A DNA stretch of 64,000 nucleotides from Acidobacteriaceae bacterium (GCA_003170825.1 PMYL01000054.1:1-64000); one strand, 5' to 3'; positions 51,544 through 61,009 are shown, counted from the stretch's first letter. The notes: a model not told the origin generated them from the sequence alone. Numbers and translations are program-made.

Positions 51544-53355
51544 ATGACGTTGTATCGATTTCGATCGTCCGCGGCTCTTTCCGCCGCGCTTTTTTGCCTG
51601 ATGGCAGGTCTTACGCCCGCCCTGGCCCGCGCCCAATCCTCCGACAGCAGCTCCGCCAACAATTCATCCAAGGGCCAGAGTTCGTCTTCGCAACCGATTC
51701 AGCAGGAAAAAGCGCCGTCGCTGGTGGATCCGGCGGGGCCGACGATTTCTCTGGTCAGCTCGGAGCCGGTGTTCCTGATGGCCGCGGCGCTGAACGCCTG
51801 CGGGTATGACGAGGGCCTGGAGGAGAGCGCGCCGGTGCGCAAGCGGGTCCGGGACGAGATCGACCAGGCGCTGGCCAGGAGCGAGGACGCCCGAGACAAG
51901 CGCGACAAGGTCTGCCTCTTCATTGCCCAGCACCGCATGACGGGTTCGGAGAAGGACATTTCGCAATACATATCGCTGGCCCTGTATCTGACGCCGCCGC
52001 CGGAGCTTGAGACCTCAGCGGAACTGTCGGAGATGCCGCCGGACTCAACGCAGGTGGTGGAGATAGTGCCGCTGCTCAAGGACTTTGCGGCCGCGGTGGA
52101 TCTGTACGGGATATGGCTTGCGGCACACCGCACATACGACGAAGAGGCCGACCGGCTGCACGATCCGCTGTCGAAGATGATCGTCGAGACCAATCTCTAT
52201 CTCAAGTTGCCGGCCGCCACTTACCAAGGAAGGCGGTTTGTGGTGGTGATCGAGCCGCTGCTCTCGCCGCACACGGTGAATGCCCGCATCTACGGGACGG
52301 ACTACGTGGTGGTGGTTTCGCCCGCCGCGGCGGGGCAGATTCGCATGGGCGACGTGCGCCACACCTATCTGCATTACGTGATCGAGCCGCTGCTGCTGAC
52401 GCGAGCCACCGCCGTGGACCGGATGCAGCCGATTCTCAAGGAGGTGCGGGAGGCTCCCATGGAGTTCCGCTACCGCTCCGACACGGTGCTTCTGGCCATC
52501 GAGTGCCTGATCAAGGCCATCGAAGCGCGGACCATGGATACCGGTGTTCCGGTGTACACCATTCCGGCGGGCGCGGAGCGGCCGGACATGCCGCGTTATG
52601 AGCATGAGCGGCAGGTGTACCAGCAGAAGGTGGATGCCGTCCGCTGGGCCACGGTGCGGCACGATATGACCCAGGGATTTGTGCTCACGCAGTACTTTTA
52701 TGAGCAGTTGATCCAGTTCGAAAAGGACCCGGCCAGCCTGAAGGACACGATCGGCGAGATCGTTTACAGCATGGACATGGACCAGCAGGTGCACCGCGCC
52801 CGCAATATCGACTTCGACAAACAGGCGGATGGTGAGGTGCTGGGGCGGAGCAAGCCGCGCAAATTGGCCGGCCTGGATTTGGCGGAGGCGCGCCTGGCGG
52901 CCGGGGACGTGGCCACGGCCAGCGCCATGGCGCGGCAGGCGCTGACGGTGCGCGCCGATACGCTGGAATCGGTGGCGAACAGCGCCCGGGCCAACTTCAT
53001 TCTGGCCAGGGCGGCGATCCTGACCGGCCATCCGGAGGATGCGATCAACGATTTCCACAAGACGCTGGCCACCAGCAAGGAGCCGCGGCTGCTGGCGTGG
53101 TCGCACATTTACCTGGGCCGGATGCTGGACCTGGACTGCAAGCGCGACGAGGCCGTTGCCGAGTACAAGACGGCGCTCACGGTGCGCGACGGGCAGCAGG
53201 ATACCCGGCTGGCCGCCGAGCGGGGCGTGAAGACGGCTTATGCCGTAAGGGGCCACAGTTGCGACGAGGATGCGGAGGACTCGACGCCCGCCGCCGGTCC
53301 GGCTAAGCCGGAAGCTGGATCCGCGGGACAAACCGGGACGCAGAAGCCGCAATAA
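51544..53355 (+). CDS. Secreted protein of unknown function with TPR-like C-terminus
   Basis: 603 aa. A signal peptide (SAALFCLMAGLTPALARAQ) leads into a Ser/Gln-rich linker (about 35-60). The middle 350 residues are unrecognised; they contain ALNACGYDEGLEESAPVRKRV and long beta/alpha segments such as RFVVVIEPLLSPHTVNARIYG. Residues about 450-570 show TPR-like helix pairs (LDLAEARLAAGDVATASAMARQAL, AEYKTALTVRDG). The C-terminal tail is low-complexity. It is probably periplasmic or surface-exposed. It follows the sigma/anti-sigma pair by 196 bp and may be part of its regulon. No function proposed. Confidence 0.75.
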   Translation: MTLYRFRSSAALSAALFCLMAGLTPALARAQSSDSSSANNSSKGQSSSSQPIQQEKAPSLVDPAGPTISLVSSEPVFLMAAALNACGYDEGLEESAPVRKRVRDEIDQALARSEDARDKRDKVCLFIAQHRMTGSEKDISQYISLALYLTPPPELETSAELSEMPPDSTQVVEIVPLLKDFAAAVDLYGIWLAAHRTYDEEADRLHDPLSKMIVETNLYLKLPAATYQGRRFVVVIEPLLSPHTVNARIYGTDYVVVVSPAAAGQIRMGDVRHTYLHYVIEPLLLTRATAVDRMQPILKEVREAPMEFRYRSDTVLLAIECLIKAIEARTMDTGVPVYTIPAGAERPDMPRYEHERQVYQQKVDAVRWATVRHDMTQGFVLTQYFYEQLIQFEKDPASLKDTIGEIVYSMDMDQQVHRARNIDFDKQADGEVLGRSKPRKLAGLDLAEARLAAGDVATASAMARQALTVRADTLESVANSARANFILARAAILTGHPEDAINDFHKTLATSKEPRLLAWSHIYLGRMLDLDCKRDEAVAEYKTALTVRDGQQDTRLAAERGVKTAYAVRGHSCDEDAEDSTPAAGPAKPEAGSAGQTGTQKPQ

Positions 53356-53407
53356 TCCGCCGCGGGCAGCTTTTGGGCCCCCGCGAGTTTTTTTGATCGA
53401 GGCGCAC

Positions 53408-54229
53408 GTGGAAGCTGCTCTTTCCGAACTGGAAAACGCACTCGGGCATGGCTTTGCCAACCGGGAGTTGCTGGTGCGCGCGCTGACGCATCGGTCGTTG
53501 GCGAACGAGCAGGCGGCCAACGAGCAGGCGCTTGAGAACGGGAAGGAAGAGGCCGCGGGCGCAGGCGACAATGAGCGTCTGGAGTTTCTGGGCGACGCGG
53601 TGCTGGGGCTGGTGGTGGCGGAAGCGCTGTTTGGGGCGCATCCGGAGTGGCAGGAGGGGGAACTGACCCGCGTCCGCGCCCAGTTGGTGAGCCGGCAGCA
53701 CATGGCGGAGGTGGCCACGGCGATCGGGCTGGGCAACCACTTGCGCCTGAGCCGGGGCGAGGACCGGGGCGGCCTCAGGCACAAGAGCACCGTGCTTTCG
53801 AATACCATGGAGGCAGTGATGGCCGCGCTGTTCCTTGACGGCGGCCTGGAGCCGGTAAGGGCCTTTGCGCGCCGTTGGGTGATGGGCGAAGCAGCCGAGC
53901 AATTAGTCCAGGAGTTGCGCTCCGGGGCGGCGCTGGGCAACTATAAATCGGCGCTTCAGGAACACGTTCAGGCGGCGCGGGCGGGAACGCCGGTTTACAA
54001 GGTCAAGAGTGAAAGCGGCCCCGACCACCGCAAGCGCTTTCTGGTGGAAGTTCGGCTCAAGACGGACGAAAGAGAGCCGGGAAAGCCATTGGCCCGCGGC
54101 ATGGGGAGCACCAAGAAGCAGGCGGAACAGGATGCGGCGCGGCGCGCTCTGGACCGTTTGACAGCAGCCGCAGCCAAAGCCGGCGCCTCGGCGGCTGGCG
54201 CGGAAGAGAAGGAGCAAGCGGAGCCATGA
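53408..54229 (+). CDS. rnc: Ribonuclease III
   Basis: About 273 aa. The signature NERLEFLGDAVLGLVVAEALF holds the metal-binding Glu/Asp of the active site. RGGLRHKSTVLSNTMEAVMAALFLDGG holds the second acidic pair. A dsRNA-binding domain follows (NYKSALQEHVQA, KRFLVEVRL, GSTKKQAEQDAARRAL). It processes rRNA precursors and double-stranded RNA. GTG at 53408 is chosen because GAGG lies 5 bases upstream; TTG at 53393 is an alternative. There is an insert rich in Glu/Ala/Asn in helix 1-2. The stop overlaps lepB by 4 bases. Confidence 0.93.
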   Translation: MEAALSELENALGHGFANRELLVRALTHRSLANEQAANEQALENGKEEAAGAGDNERLEFLGDAVLGLVVAEALFGAHPEWQEGELTRVRAQLVSRQHMAEVATAIGLGNHLRLSRGEDRGGLRHKSTVLSNTMEAVMAALFLDGGLEPVRAFARRWVMGEAAEQLVQELRSGAALGNYKSALQEHVQAARAGTPVYKVKSESGPDHRKRFLVEVRLKTDEREPGKPLARGMGSTKKQAEQDAARRALDRLTAAAAKAGASAAGAEEKEQAEP

Positions 54230-55020
54230 GTACCCCTGCCCAAGTGGCCGGCCCGCCGGAGCGGTGGTTTTTGCGGCTGCGGCTCCATCTGCCCACCGTG
54301 CCGGAGGCATTGGCCACGCTGCTTTCGCTGGTGGTGGTAGCGCTGTTTCTGAACACCTTTGTGCTACAGCCGTACCTGATTCCGTCGGAAAGCATGGAGC
54401 ACACCCTGCTGGTGGGCGATTTTCTGCTGGTGAACAAGCAGGTTTATGCGCCGGCCGGCAGCCTGAGCCGGCGGTTCATGCCTTATCGCGAAGTTGCGCG
54501 CGGAGATATTGTTGTCTTCCACCATCCCCAGCCTCCTTTTCTGGTCAAGCGTGTGGTGGGCGTTCCCGGCGACCGTTTGCGCATGGAGGATGGGCGGGTG
54601 ACGGTGAACGGCCAGACTCTGGACGAACCGTACGCGGCCTTCGAACCCGCGGCGCGCAATCCCTTCCGCGACGACTTTCCCGCCAAGGTGTATACCGATC
54701 CGGAGGTCGATCCGGCGTGGTGGAAGCAGATGCAGAGCCTCACCCGCGACGGCGAACTGGTGGTCCCCGAGGGGGAGTATTTTGTGCTGGGCGACAACCG
54801 CAATCACAGCAAGGATTCCCGTTTCTGGGGCTTTGTGCCGCGTTCCCAGATCGTGGCCCGGCCGCTGGTCATCTACTTCTCGGTTGCCCGCCCCTCCACC
54901 ACCGATGTGCAACAGGCCGCGCTACAAGCTACAGATGATAGACTCGGACACGACAGGGAACTTTCGGCAAGACTGACGGGGTTTGCGCGCTGGAAGCGCA
55001 TCTTCCACGTGGTGCATTAG
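54226..55020 (+). CDS. lepB: Signal peptidase I (first of three tandem copies)
   Basis: 264 aa. One N-terminal membrane helix (LATLLSLVVVALFLNTFVL) precedes the Ser-Lys catalytic dyad: Ser in PSESMEHTL and Lys in FLVKRVVGVPGD. Further family boxes are GDIVVF and GDNRNHSKDSRFWGFVP. It removes signal peptides at the outer face of the inner membrane. It is the most divergent of the three copies, with a 32-residue C-terminal stretch (QAALQATDD onwards) absent from the others. The start is coupled to rnc by ATGA, a common rnc-lepB arrangement. Confidence 0.92.
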   Translation: MSTPAQVAGPPERWFLRLRLHLPTVPEALATLLSLVVVALFLNTFVLQPYLIPSESMEHTLLVGDFLLVNKQVYAPAGSLSRRFMPYREVARGDIVVFHHPQPPFLVKRVVGVPGDRLRMEDGRVTVNGQTLDEPYAAFEPAARNPFRDDFPAKVYTDPEVDPAWWKQMQSLTRDGELVVPEGEYFVLGDNRNHSKDSRFWGFVPRSQIVARPLVIYFSVARPSTTDVQQAALQATDDRLGHDRELSARLTGFARWKRIFHVVH

Positions 55021-55080
55021 AGCCATTCCATTTGGTATCTGTCCGAGAGCCGCGAGAGGATTTCCGCAAAGAGCGACAGG

Positions 55081-55908
55081 ATGACGAAGACAAAAACGCC
55101 GCCGCAGGAGCAGCCGGTTCCCGTACCCGTGGAAGACAAGGTGGAAGAGACGCCGTATGAGTTTGTAGCCAGCATGTGCTCGTTGCTGGTGGTGGGACTG
55201 TTCATCCTCACTTTTCTGGGCCAGAACTACGTCATTCCCTCGGGATCGATGGAGAAGACGCTGCTGGTGGGCGACCACCTGGTGGTGGACCGGATCACGC
55301 TGGCTCCGCCCGCCAGGTGGATGCCGCTGATCCACTACCGCGAGCCGAAGCGCGGCGATATTGTGGTCTTCATCAAGCCGGTGCCGGACCTGGATGCGGA
55401 CCCGGACGCGGACGGAAAGCCTCAGTACCTCACCTTGGTGAAGCGGCTGGTCGGCGTACCCGGCGACCACATTCATTTGCGCAACGGCATCGTCATCCTC
55501 AACGGCGTGGCCCAGGACCAGCCGCACGCCCAACCGACAACGCTGGAGAATCATGTGGACTTTCTCGACGAGTACCCGTCGGTTCCGCCGAGCCCGGATA
55601 TCGGCGCCACCGAAGCCTGGTCGGTTGACTTTCCCAATCACATCGAGAATGGAGACCTGGTGGTCCCTCCCGGCCAGTACTTCATGATGGGCGATCACCG
55701 GCACAACAGCCTCGATTCGCGCTACTGGGGCTTTGTGCCCAGGGAGAACATTGTGGGCCGGCCGCTGTTCAACTACTGGTCGTTCAAGACTCCCGAGGAT
55801 CAGTACGAGCAGACCGGAATCGGCCATACCGTGGCCTGGATGGGCCACGTGGCGCTGCACTTCTTCAGCGACACGCGCTGGAAGCGTACGCTGCACTTGG
55901 TTCGCTAG
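55081..55908 (+). CDS. lepB: Signal peptidase I (second tandem copy)
   Basis: 275 aa. The membrane helix MCSLLVVGLFILTFLGQNYV is near residue 35. The dyad is Ser in PSGSMEKTL and Lys in TLVKRLVGVPGD; GDHRHNSLDSRYWGFVP is box E, with His replacing the usual Asn of GDNR. It shares most residues with the third copy (for example AQDQPHAQPTT and NYWSF), so the two are a recent duplication. A ~50-aa insert (DQPHAQPTTLENHVDFLDEYPSV region) separates the catalytic Lys and box E. Confidence 0.9.
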   Translation: MTKTKTPPQEQPVPVPVEDKVEETPYEFVASMCSLLVVGLFILTFLGQNYVIPSGSMEKTLLVGDHLVVDRITLAPPARWMPLIHYREPKRGDIVVFIKPVPDLDADPDADGKPQYLTLVKRLVGVPGDHIHLRNGIVILNGVAQDQPHAQPTTLENHVDFLDEYPSVPPSPDIGATEAWSVDFPNHIENGDLVVPPGQYFMMGDHRHNSLDSRYWGFVPRENIVGRPLFNYWSFKTPEDQYEQTGIGHTVAWMGHVALHFFSDTRWKRTLHLVR

Positions 55909-56009
55909 AGAGCGGCGGCGTTGGAACTCGCCCCAGGTTTGCTTGATCGGAAGGGCACAGGCTTTAGGGAAGCTCTGAACAAGTCTCAATTAGCACAATT
56001 GCCTTCCCT

Positions 56010-56065
56010 CAGGGCTAAAGCCCTGTTGATTTTGCGAGCTTTATCGGCACGACTAAAGTCGTGCC
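56010..56065. repeat. Pair of short palindromes between lepB copies
   Basis: CAGGGC-TAAA-GCCCTG at 56010-56025 and GGCACGAC-TAAA-GTCGTGCC at 56046-56065. Both are perfect hairpins with the same TAAA loop, so they look like one repeat family with different stems. They lie in the 190-bp gap between signal peptidase copies 2 and 3. Confidence 0.75.
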
Positions 56066-56099
56066 CTTTCAAAACAGGACTCAATCAGAGGTTCTTTAG

Positions 56100-56918
56100 A
56101 TGAAGAAAAGACAGACGCCGCCGGACGAGCCAGCCGCCGCTCAAGAAAAGGTGGAAGAGACGCCTTATGAGGCTGTCGCCAGCATCTGCTCAGTGCTGGT
56201 GGTGGGTCTATTCATCCTCACGTTTCTTGGCCAGATCTTCGTGATTCCGTCGGGATCGATGGAGAAAACGCTGTTGGTGGGCGACCACTTGCTGGTGGAC
56301 CGCGTCACCCTGTCGCCGCCCACCAAGTGGATGCCGCTGGTCCACTACCGCGAACCAAAGCGGGGCGACATCGTGGTTTTTATCAAGCCCGTGCTGGACC
56401 CAAGCCCGGACCCTGACGGAAAACCTGAGTACCTCCCCTTGGTGAAGAGGCTGGTCGGCATTCCCGGCGACCATATCCACCTGCGCAACGGCATCGTCAT
56501 CCTCAACGGGGTGGCGCAGGATCAGCCGCACGCTCAGCCGACCACGCCAGAGAACCATTCCGACTTTCTCGACGAGTTTCCCTCCGTGCCTCCAGATCCC
56601 GAACCTGGCAGTTTCGTCACCGAGGCCTGGGCAGTCGATTTTCCCAATCACATTGTGGACGGCGATCTGGTAGTTCCGCCGGGCAAATACTTCATGATGG
56701 GCGACAACCGGCACAACAGCGCCGATTCTCGTTTCTGGGGCTTTGTTCCGAGGGAGAACATCGTGGGCCGGCCGTTGTTCAACTACTGGTCGTTTGAGAC
56801 TCCAGAGCACCGGTTGGAGCAGCCTGGAATCGGCAACACCCTAGCCTGGATGGGCCACGTCGCGCTCCACTTCGTCACCGAGACGCGCTGGAAGCGGACA
56901 CTGCACCCCATCCGGTGA
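56100..56918 (+). CDS. lepB: Signal peptidase I (third tandem copy)
   Basis: 272 aa. The helix ICSVLVVGLFILTFLGQIFVI is followed by Ser in PSGSMEKTL and Lys in PLVKRLVGIPGD. Box E is GDNRHNSADSRFWGFVP with the normal Asn. It is nearly identical in pattern to copy 2 over its full length, with variable N-termini. A palindrome-containing gap of 190 bp separates them. The copies may serve different secreted substrates; multiple SPase I genes are known in secretion-rich bacteria. Confidence 0.9.
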   Translation: MKKRQTPPDEPAAAQEKVEETPYEAVASICSVLVVGLFILTFLGQIFVIPSGSMEKTLLVGDHLLVDRVTLSPPTKWMPLVHYREPKRGDIVVFIKPVLDPSPDPDGKPEYLPLVKRLVGIPGDHIHLRNGIVILNGVAQDQPHAQPTTPENHSDFLDEFPSVPPDPEPGSFVTEAWAVDFPNHIVDGDLVVPPGKYFMMGDNRHNSADSRFWGFVPRENIVGRPLFNYWSFETPEHRLEQPGIGNTLAWMGHVALHFVTETRWKRTLHPIR

Positions 56919-56955
56919 GCCCGGTCCACCGAAGCGGATTACGATAGATAAGACC

Positions 56956-59637
56956 ATGACGGAAGACGCGCAAGGCCGGCAACGCAAACGCAGGCGGCCC
57001 GCCGCGGCGGGGCTGGCCCTGGCGGTGGTGGCGGCCATCCTGGCGGTACTGATCGTGCCCCCGCTGGTGAGCGTGAGCCGTTACAAGAGCCGGATTACGC
57101 ATCTGATGTCGGCATCGCTGCACAGGCCGGTGCGCCTCTCCTCGGTGGAGTTGCGCCTGTTGCCGAGGCCGGGCTTCCTGCTGACCGATCTGACCGTCGA
57201 AGAAGACCCTGCCTACGGCGCCGAGCCGGTGCTGCACGCCAACACGGTGGCCGCTTCCATCCGGCTGCTCTCGCTGTGGAGGGGGCAGCTGGAGATCAGC
57301 CGGATCAGCGTGGACGAGGCCAGCCTGAACCTGGTGCGAACCGGGGCGGGCCGCTGGAATCTGGATCCGCTGTTCCGTACGGCAGCCGCGCAGGCCGAGC
57401 CGGCGGCAGACGGCACTGGGCCGCGGCACGCCGTGCCTTTGCCGTACCTTGAGGCGACCAACTCCCGCATCAACATCAAGAATGGCGCGGAGAAGCTGCC
57501 GTTTTCGCTGGTCGATACCGATCTATCTGTTTGGCAGGAGGAGCCGGGCGACTGGCGCATCCGTCTGCGCGGCCAACCGGCCCGCACCGACGTGAACCTG
57601 GACTTGGCCGACACCGGGGTGGTGCGGCTGGAGGCAAGCGCGCGGCGGGCGCCCGAGTTGCGGCAGATGCCGGTGCATGTGGACCTGGAGTGGCGGGAGG
57701 CGCAATTGGGCCAGCTTGCCCGGCTGGTCATCGGCTCCGACCCCGGCTGGCGCGGCGACCTGACCGGCGAACTGCATCTGGACGGCACGGCCGACGCGGC
57801 CCAGATCAAGACCCGGCTGAGGGCCACGGGAGTCCACCGCGCCGAGTTTGCCCCGGCCGAGACCCTGGATTTTGACGCCAGATGCGGTTTTGTTTACCAC
57901 AACGCCAGCCGCGCCCTCGAAAATCTGGTGTGCGACTCTCCCCTCGGCGACGGCCGCATCCATCTCGCTGGGGACCTGCCGGGCGCGGGCGGAATGCCCC
58001 GCTTTTCAGTGGAGCTTGACCGGATTCCGGTGGCTGCGGGGCTGGATGCGCTGCGCACGGTCCGCAGCGGCTTTGGCCCTGGCCTGGAGGCACGGGGCTC
58101 GATCAGCGGCAAGATGACGTACGCCGAGATAGCTCCCGAAAGCAGCGTGGGGGAAAAGCCGGCCCGCAGGGCGAAGCGCGGCACGAGCGGGGCCGGCAGA
58201 GCGCCGTCCGGCAAGGCGCGTCCGGCCGAACCTAATGTAGCCGTGCGGGGACCGCTTACTGGCAGCTTTACCGTGCAGGGCTTGCAACTGAGCGGGGACG
58301 GGCTCAGCACGCCCATACAGGCGCCCAGGCTGGTGCTGGAGCCCGTGGCAGCTTCCCCAGGCCAAGAAGCGGGCCAGTTTCCGGCGCTTGCGGCAACCGC
58401 GGCAATCCCGGCAGGCGGGGCCGGTCCCCTGGCGGTGACCACCCGGCTGGGGCTTTCCGGGTACCAGGTGACGGTGCGCGGCCAGGCTGCCCTTGCGCGA
58501 GCCAGGGAACTGGCGCATGTGGCCGGCCTGAAGGACGCCGCGGCACTGGACGCGCTGGCGGGCGAGGCCGTGACCGTGGACCTGATCGCCGAGGGACCGT
58601 GGCTGCCCGCCGAGAGGGTTCCTTTCAGCAGCATTTCGCCTGCCCGGACCGCGAGTGAACCGGCGACCTTACCGGCGGCCGGAGATGCGGTTACCGATCG
58701 TTTGAGCGGGACCGTGACTCTGCACAATGCCAACTGGAAGGCCGATTACTTGGCCAACCATGTGGAGATTGCCCAGGCCACTCTCCATCTGGACAATGGC
58801 GAAACCCGGTGGGACCCGGTGATTTTCTCCTACGGTCCGGTGAAAGGGACGGCGAGCCTGGATATGCCAGGAAACTGCGCGGCTCCCCAGCCCTGCCTGC
58901 CACACTTTCAAGTCCAATTCGGGGCGCTGGACGCGAGCGTCTTGCAGGCAGCGATTCTGGGCGCGCATGAGCCCGGCACGCTGCTTTCCACTCTGATTGC
59001 GCGCCTGAGGACGTCCAACTCATCGACCGCGCCGGCGTGGCCGGAGCTTGAGGGCACGGTGAAGGCAGATTCGCTCATCCTGGGGCCGGTGACGCTCCGG
59101 GAGCCTTCGGCGACGCTGCGCATCGTTGCAAACGGGGCCGAGATCACCGGCCTCGATGCCGGACTGCTGGACGGCCGCGTACACGGAGGGGGCACGCTCC
59201 GCACCCCCGTGACCGGTCAAGACAAGCCGGCTTATTCGCTCGAGGGTCGGCTTGAGAAGCTGAGTCCCGCAGCCGTGGGCCAGTTGCTCAGGCTGCGCTG
59301 GTCGGGCGGTGTCTTCAACGCAGACGGCAAGATTGAGCTGTCCGGCTTCACGGACAAAGATCTGACGGCCTCGGTCAAGGGCACGTTGCACTTCGAGTGG
59401 CGGCATGGGGCGATCGATGCCCAAGCCACACCGCCTGGCGGCGCGCGAGTGCCTCCTGAGCCGGTCCGCTTTGGCCGCTGGACCGCAGACGCCGAGATTG
59501 CCAACGGGACGATCACGCTCAAGCAGAATCAGATGCTGCGAGGGGTCCGCAAACGAGCGGTCGAGGCCGCGGTGATCCTGGGCGACCCGCCCAAGGTCAC
59601 CTTTGCCGCGCCAAAAGAGACCCGGGCGAAGCGCTGA
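56956..59637 (+). CDS. AsmA-family protein
   Basis: 893 aa. A basic N-terminus (RQRKRRRP) and one membrane helix (LALAVVAAILAVLIVPPLVSV) anchor a large periplasmic domain. HRPVRLSSVELRLLPRPGFLLTDLTVEEDP is the AsmA N-terminal signature, and repeated beta segments follow; the C-terminal DGKIELSGFTDKDLTASVKG matches the AsmA-like C-terminal domain. Such proteins are thought to act in phospholipid transport or outer-membrane assembly. A Pro/Arg/Lys-rich low-complexity stretch (about 392-425, KPARRAKRG) interrupts the middle. It is 37 bp after the last signal peptidase and may be cotranscribed. Confidence 0.82.
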   Translation: MTEDAQGRQRKRRRPAAAGLALAVVAAILAVLIVPPLVSVSRYKSRITHLMSASLHRPVRLSSVELRLLPRPGFLLTDLTVEEDPAYGAEPVLHANTVAASIRLLSLWRGQLEISRISVDEASLNLVRTGAGRWNLDPLFRTAAAQAEPAADGTGPRHAVPLPYLEATNSRINIKNGAEKLPFSLVDTDLSVWQEEPGDWRIRLRGQPARTDVNLDLADTGVVRLEASARRAPELRQMPVHVDLEWREAQLGQLARLVIGSDPGWRGDLTGELHLDGTADAAQIKTRLRATGVHRAEFAPAETLDFDARCGFVYHNASRALENLVCDSPLGDGRIHLAGDLPGAGGMPRFSVELDRIPVAAGLDALRTVRSGFGPGLEARGSISGKMTYAEIAPESSVGEKPARRAKRGTSGAGRAPSGKARPAEPNVAVRGPLTGSFTVQGLQLSGDGLSTPIQAPRLVLEPVAASPGQEAGQFPALAATAAIPAGGAGPLAVTTRLGLSGYQVTVRGQAALARARELAHVAGLKDAAALDALAGEAVTVDLIAEGPWLPAERVPFSSISPARTASEPATLPAAGDAVTDRLSGTVTLHNANWKADYLANHVEIAQATLHLDNGETRWDPVIFSYGPVKGTASLDMPGNCAAPQPCLPHFQVQFGALDASVLQAAILGAHEPGTLLSTLIARLRTSNSSTAPAWPELEGTVKADSLILGPVTLREPSATLRIVANGAEITGLDAGLLDGRVHGGGTLRTPVTGQDKPAYSLEGRLEKLSPAAVGQLLRLRWSGGVFNADGKIELSGFTDKDLTASVKGTLHFEWRHGAIDAQATPPGGARVPPEPVRFGRWTADAEIANGTITLKQNQMLRGVRKRAVEAAVILGDPPKVTFAAPKETRAKR

Positions 59638-59641
59638 CTCC

Positions 59642-60388
59642 CTACTCGTTAGCCTCGATGCGGCGGCCGTGCGGGTCCTGCAAGGGGCGCGTGTTGACCT
59701 TGAAGATGGCGGCGAAAGCGCGCAACTGGTCGCGGCTCAGGCTCAGTTCCTGCTCGAAGACGAACCAGCGCACGCCCTCGATGCAGGGCGGGGTGGTCAG
59801 TGAGCCCATGTAGGTCCAGTAGCTGCGGCCGGCGGGCAGCAGGCCGCCAGGGCTGATCATATCGGCAACCTTTTCGGTCGTGCCGGCGGTCTTGGGCAGG
59901 TGCGGCCACAGCGCGGCCAGCGTGGCGTTGGGGCTGCCCGGGTCCTCGAGCAAGCGCACGGCCAACACGGCCAGCCTGCCGTCGGCGCTCTTGTGCAACA
60001 GTTGCACATCCATGTCGCTCAGCTTGCCCTTCACCGTCTCCTCGCTGGGGTGGTGGAAGTCGAACTCGACCAGTTCATAGCGCACGCCGCCGGCCACGAT
60101 GTAGCTGCCGTGGTCCACGTGAACCACGATGGTGTGGCCGTTGTTCTCCAGCGTGACGGGGCCGGCGATGTAGTGGAATTCGATGGGTTGGAGCGCTTTG
60201 TTCAGGCGGGCGCCGCGAATGTCGATGGGCGACTGCTCGTGGCCCTTCGAGCAGGCCCTGTAAGCCGGGTCCAGCTTGCCCCAGTTCAGCGAGCCTCGCT
60301 TGCCTTCGTAGTCCCAGGGGGTTGTGGATTGCGCGGCGGCCACGGCGGCCAAGGCAAGTACAAAAACTGCAAGTGCGGGAAAACGCAT
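59642..60388 (-). CDS. Secreted alpha-carbonic-anhydrase-like protein, probably inactive
   Basis: 248 aa. A signal peptide (FPALAVFVLALAAVAAAQ) starts from the ATG at 60388, which has GGAGC upstream. The fold signatures are clear: EQSPIDI, NNGHTIVVHV and GSLTTPPCIEGVRWFVFEQELSLS. Two of the three zinc His ligands are replaced: FDFHHPSEE has Asp110 where His94 is expected (His112 aligns with His96), and DVQLLHKS has Gln129 where His119 is expected. Zinc and CO2 hydration are therefore unlikely. It would be a periplasmic carbonic-anhydrase-related protein with a binding or structural role. It is convergent with the AsmA gene, 4 bases apart. Confidence 0.82.
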   Translation of the reverse strand: MRFPALAVFVLALAAVAAAQSTTPWDYEGKRGSLNWGKLDPAYRACSKGHEQSPIDIRGARLNKALQPIEFHYIAGPVTLENNGHTIVVHVDHGSYIVAGGVRYELVEFDFHHPSEETVKGKLSDMDVQLLHKSADGRLAVLAVRLLEDPGSPNATLAALWPHLPKTAGTTEKVADMISPGGLLPAGRSYWTYMGSLTTPPCIEGVRWFVFEQELSLSRDQLRAFAAIFKVNTRPLQDPHGRRIEANE

Positions 60389-61009
60389 CGATAGCTCCTT
60401 GACAGAATGGACGCGCAGCGCGCCAGGGAACATTCTAAGGCATTTGCGGGGCGGTTGCGGGCCGACGCCGAATAGGTCTCGTTTGTCGAGGTGACCGGCG
60501 GGAAATGCGGAGACAGAGCGCCGTTGCGGAGCCGGTTTGCCGAGCTTTCGTATGACGTAAGTCCTTTGTTTCGATGGGTGAAATGGATCGTTTTATAGAT
60601 AACATGTTTGGTTTCATTGGGTTGGAGCGAAACAGGGGGAGGGGTGGGGGGTACCTGAAAAACAAGGGTCAGGGGTCAGAGATCAGGGGTTAGGAAAAGC
60701 CCACGGCGGCGGAGATCGATCTGGCGGAGGTTGGACATGCGATCATTCTGCGCTGCCGGATCGAAATTATCTGCAAAACGGGTTGGGGCAGAGTTGTGCG
60801 CCGGGCGAAGCATGAGGGGGCTTCGAATCTGCTCCAATGTGAGTATACAGGCATTTGACGCAAAGGATTGAACCCGACTATCCGCTGATTTAAGACTCTT
60901 CCGAAAGTGAATGCGCTAGGAGAAAATAAAGTTCCTTTACCATGAATTCAAATCGGGCTTTCTTAGAATATGATGAAATCACCATTTTGCTTAACGTCAG
61001 AGGTGCTTC
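60389..61009. other. Intergenic region upstream of the DUF3160 gene
   Basis: About 620 bp. An irregular TCAGGGG repeat occurs at 60667-60693. The rest holds the carbonic-anhydrase promoter on one side and that of the DUF3160 gene on the other. No gene seen. Confidence 0.45.

Noticed and set aside
52045-53940. 631-codon minus-strand frame across the TPR-like protein and rnc
   Set aside because: Spans two clearly coded plus-strand genes, is rich in Arg/Pro/Ser/His, and has no ribosome site; typical reverse-frame artefact.
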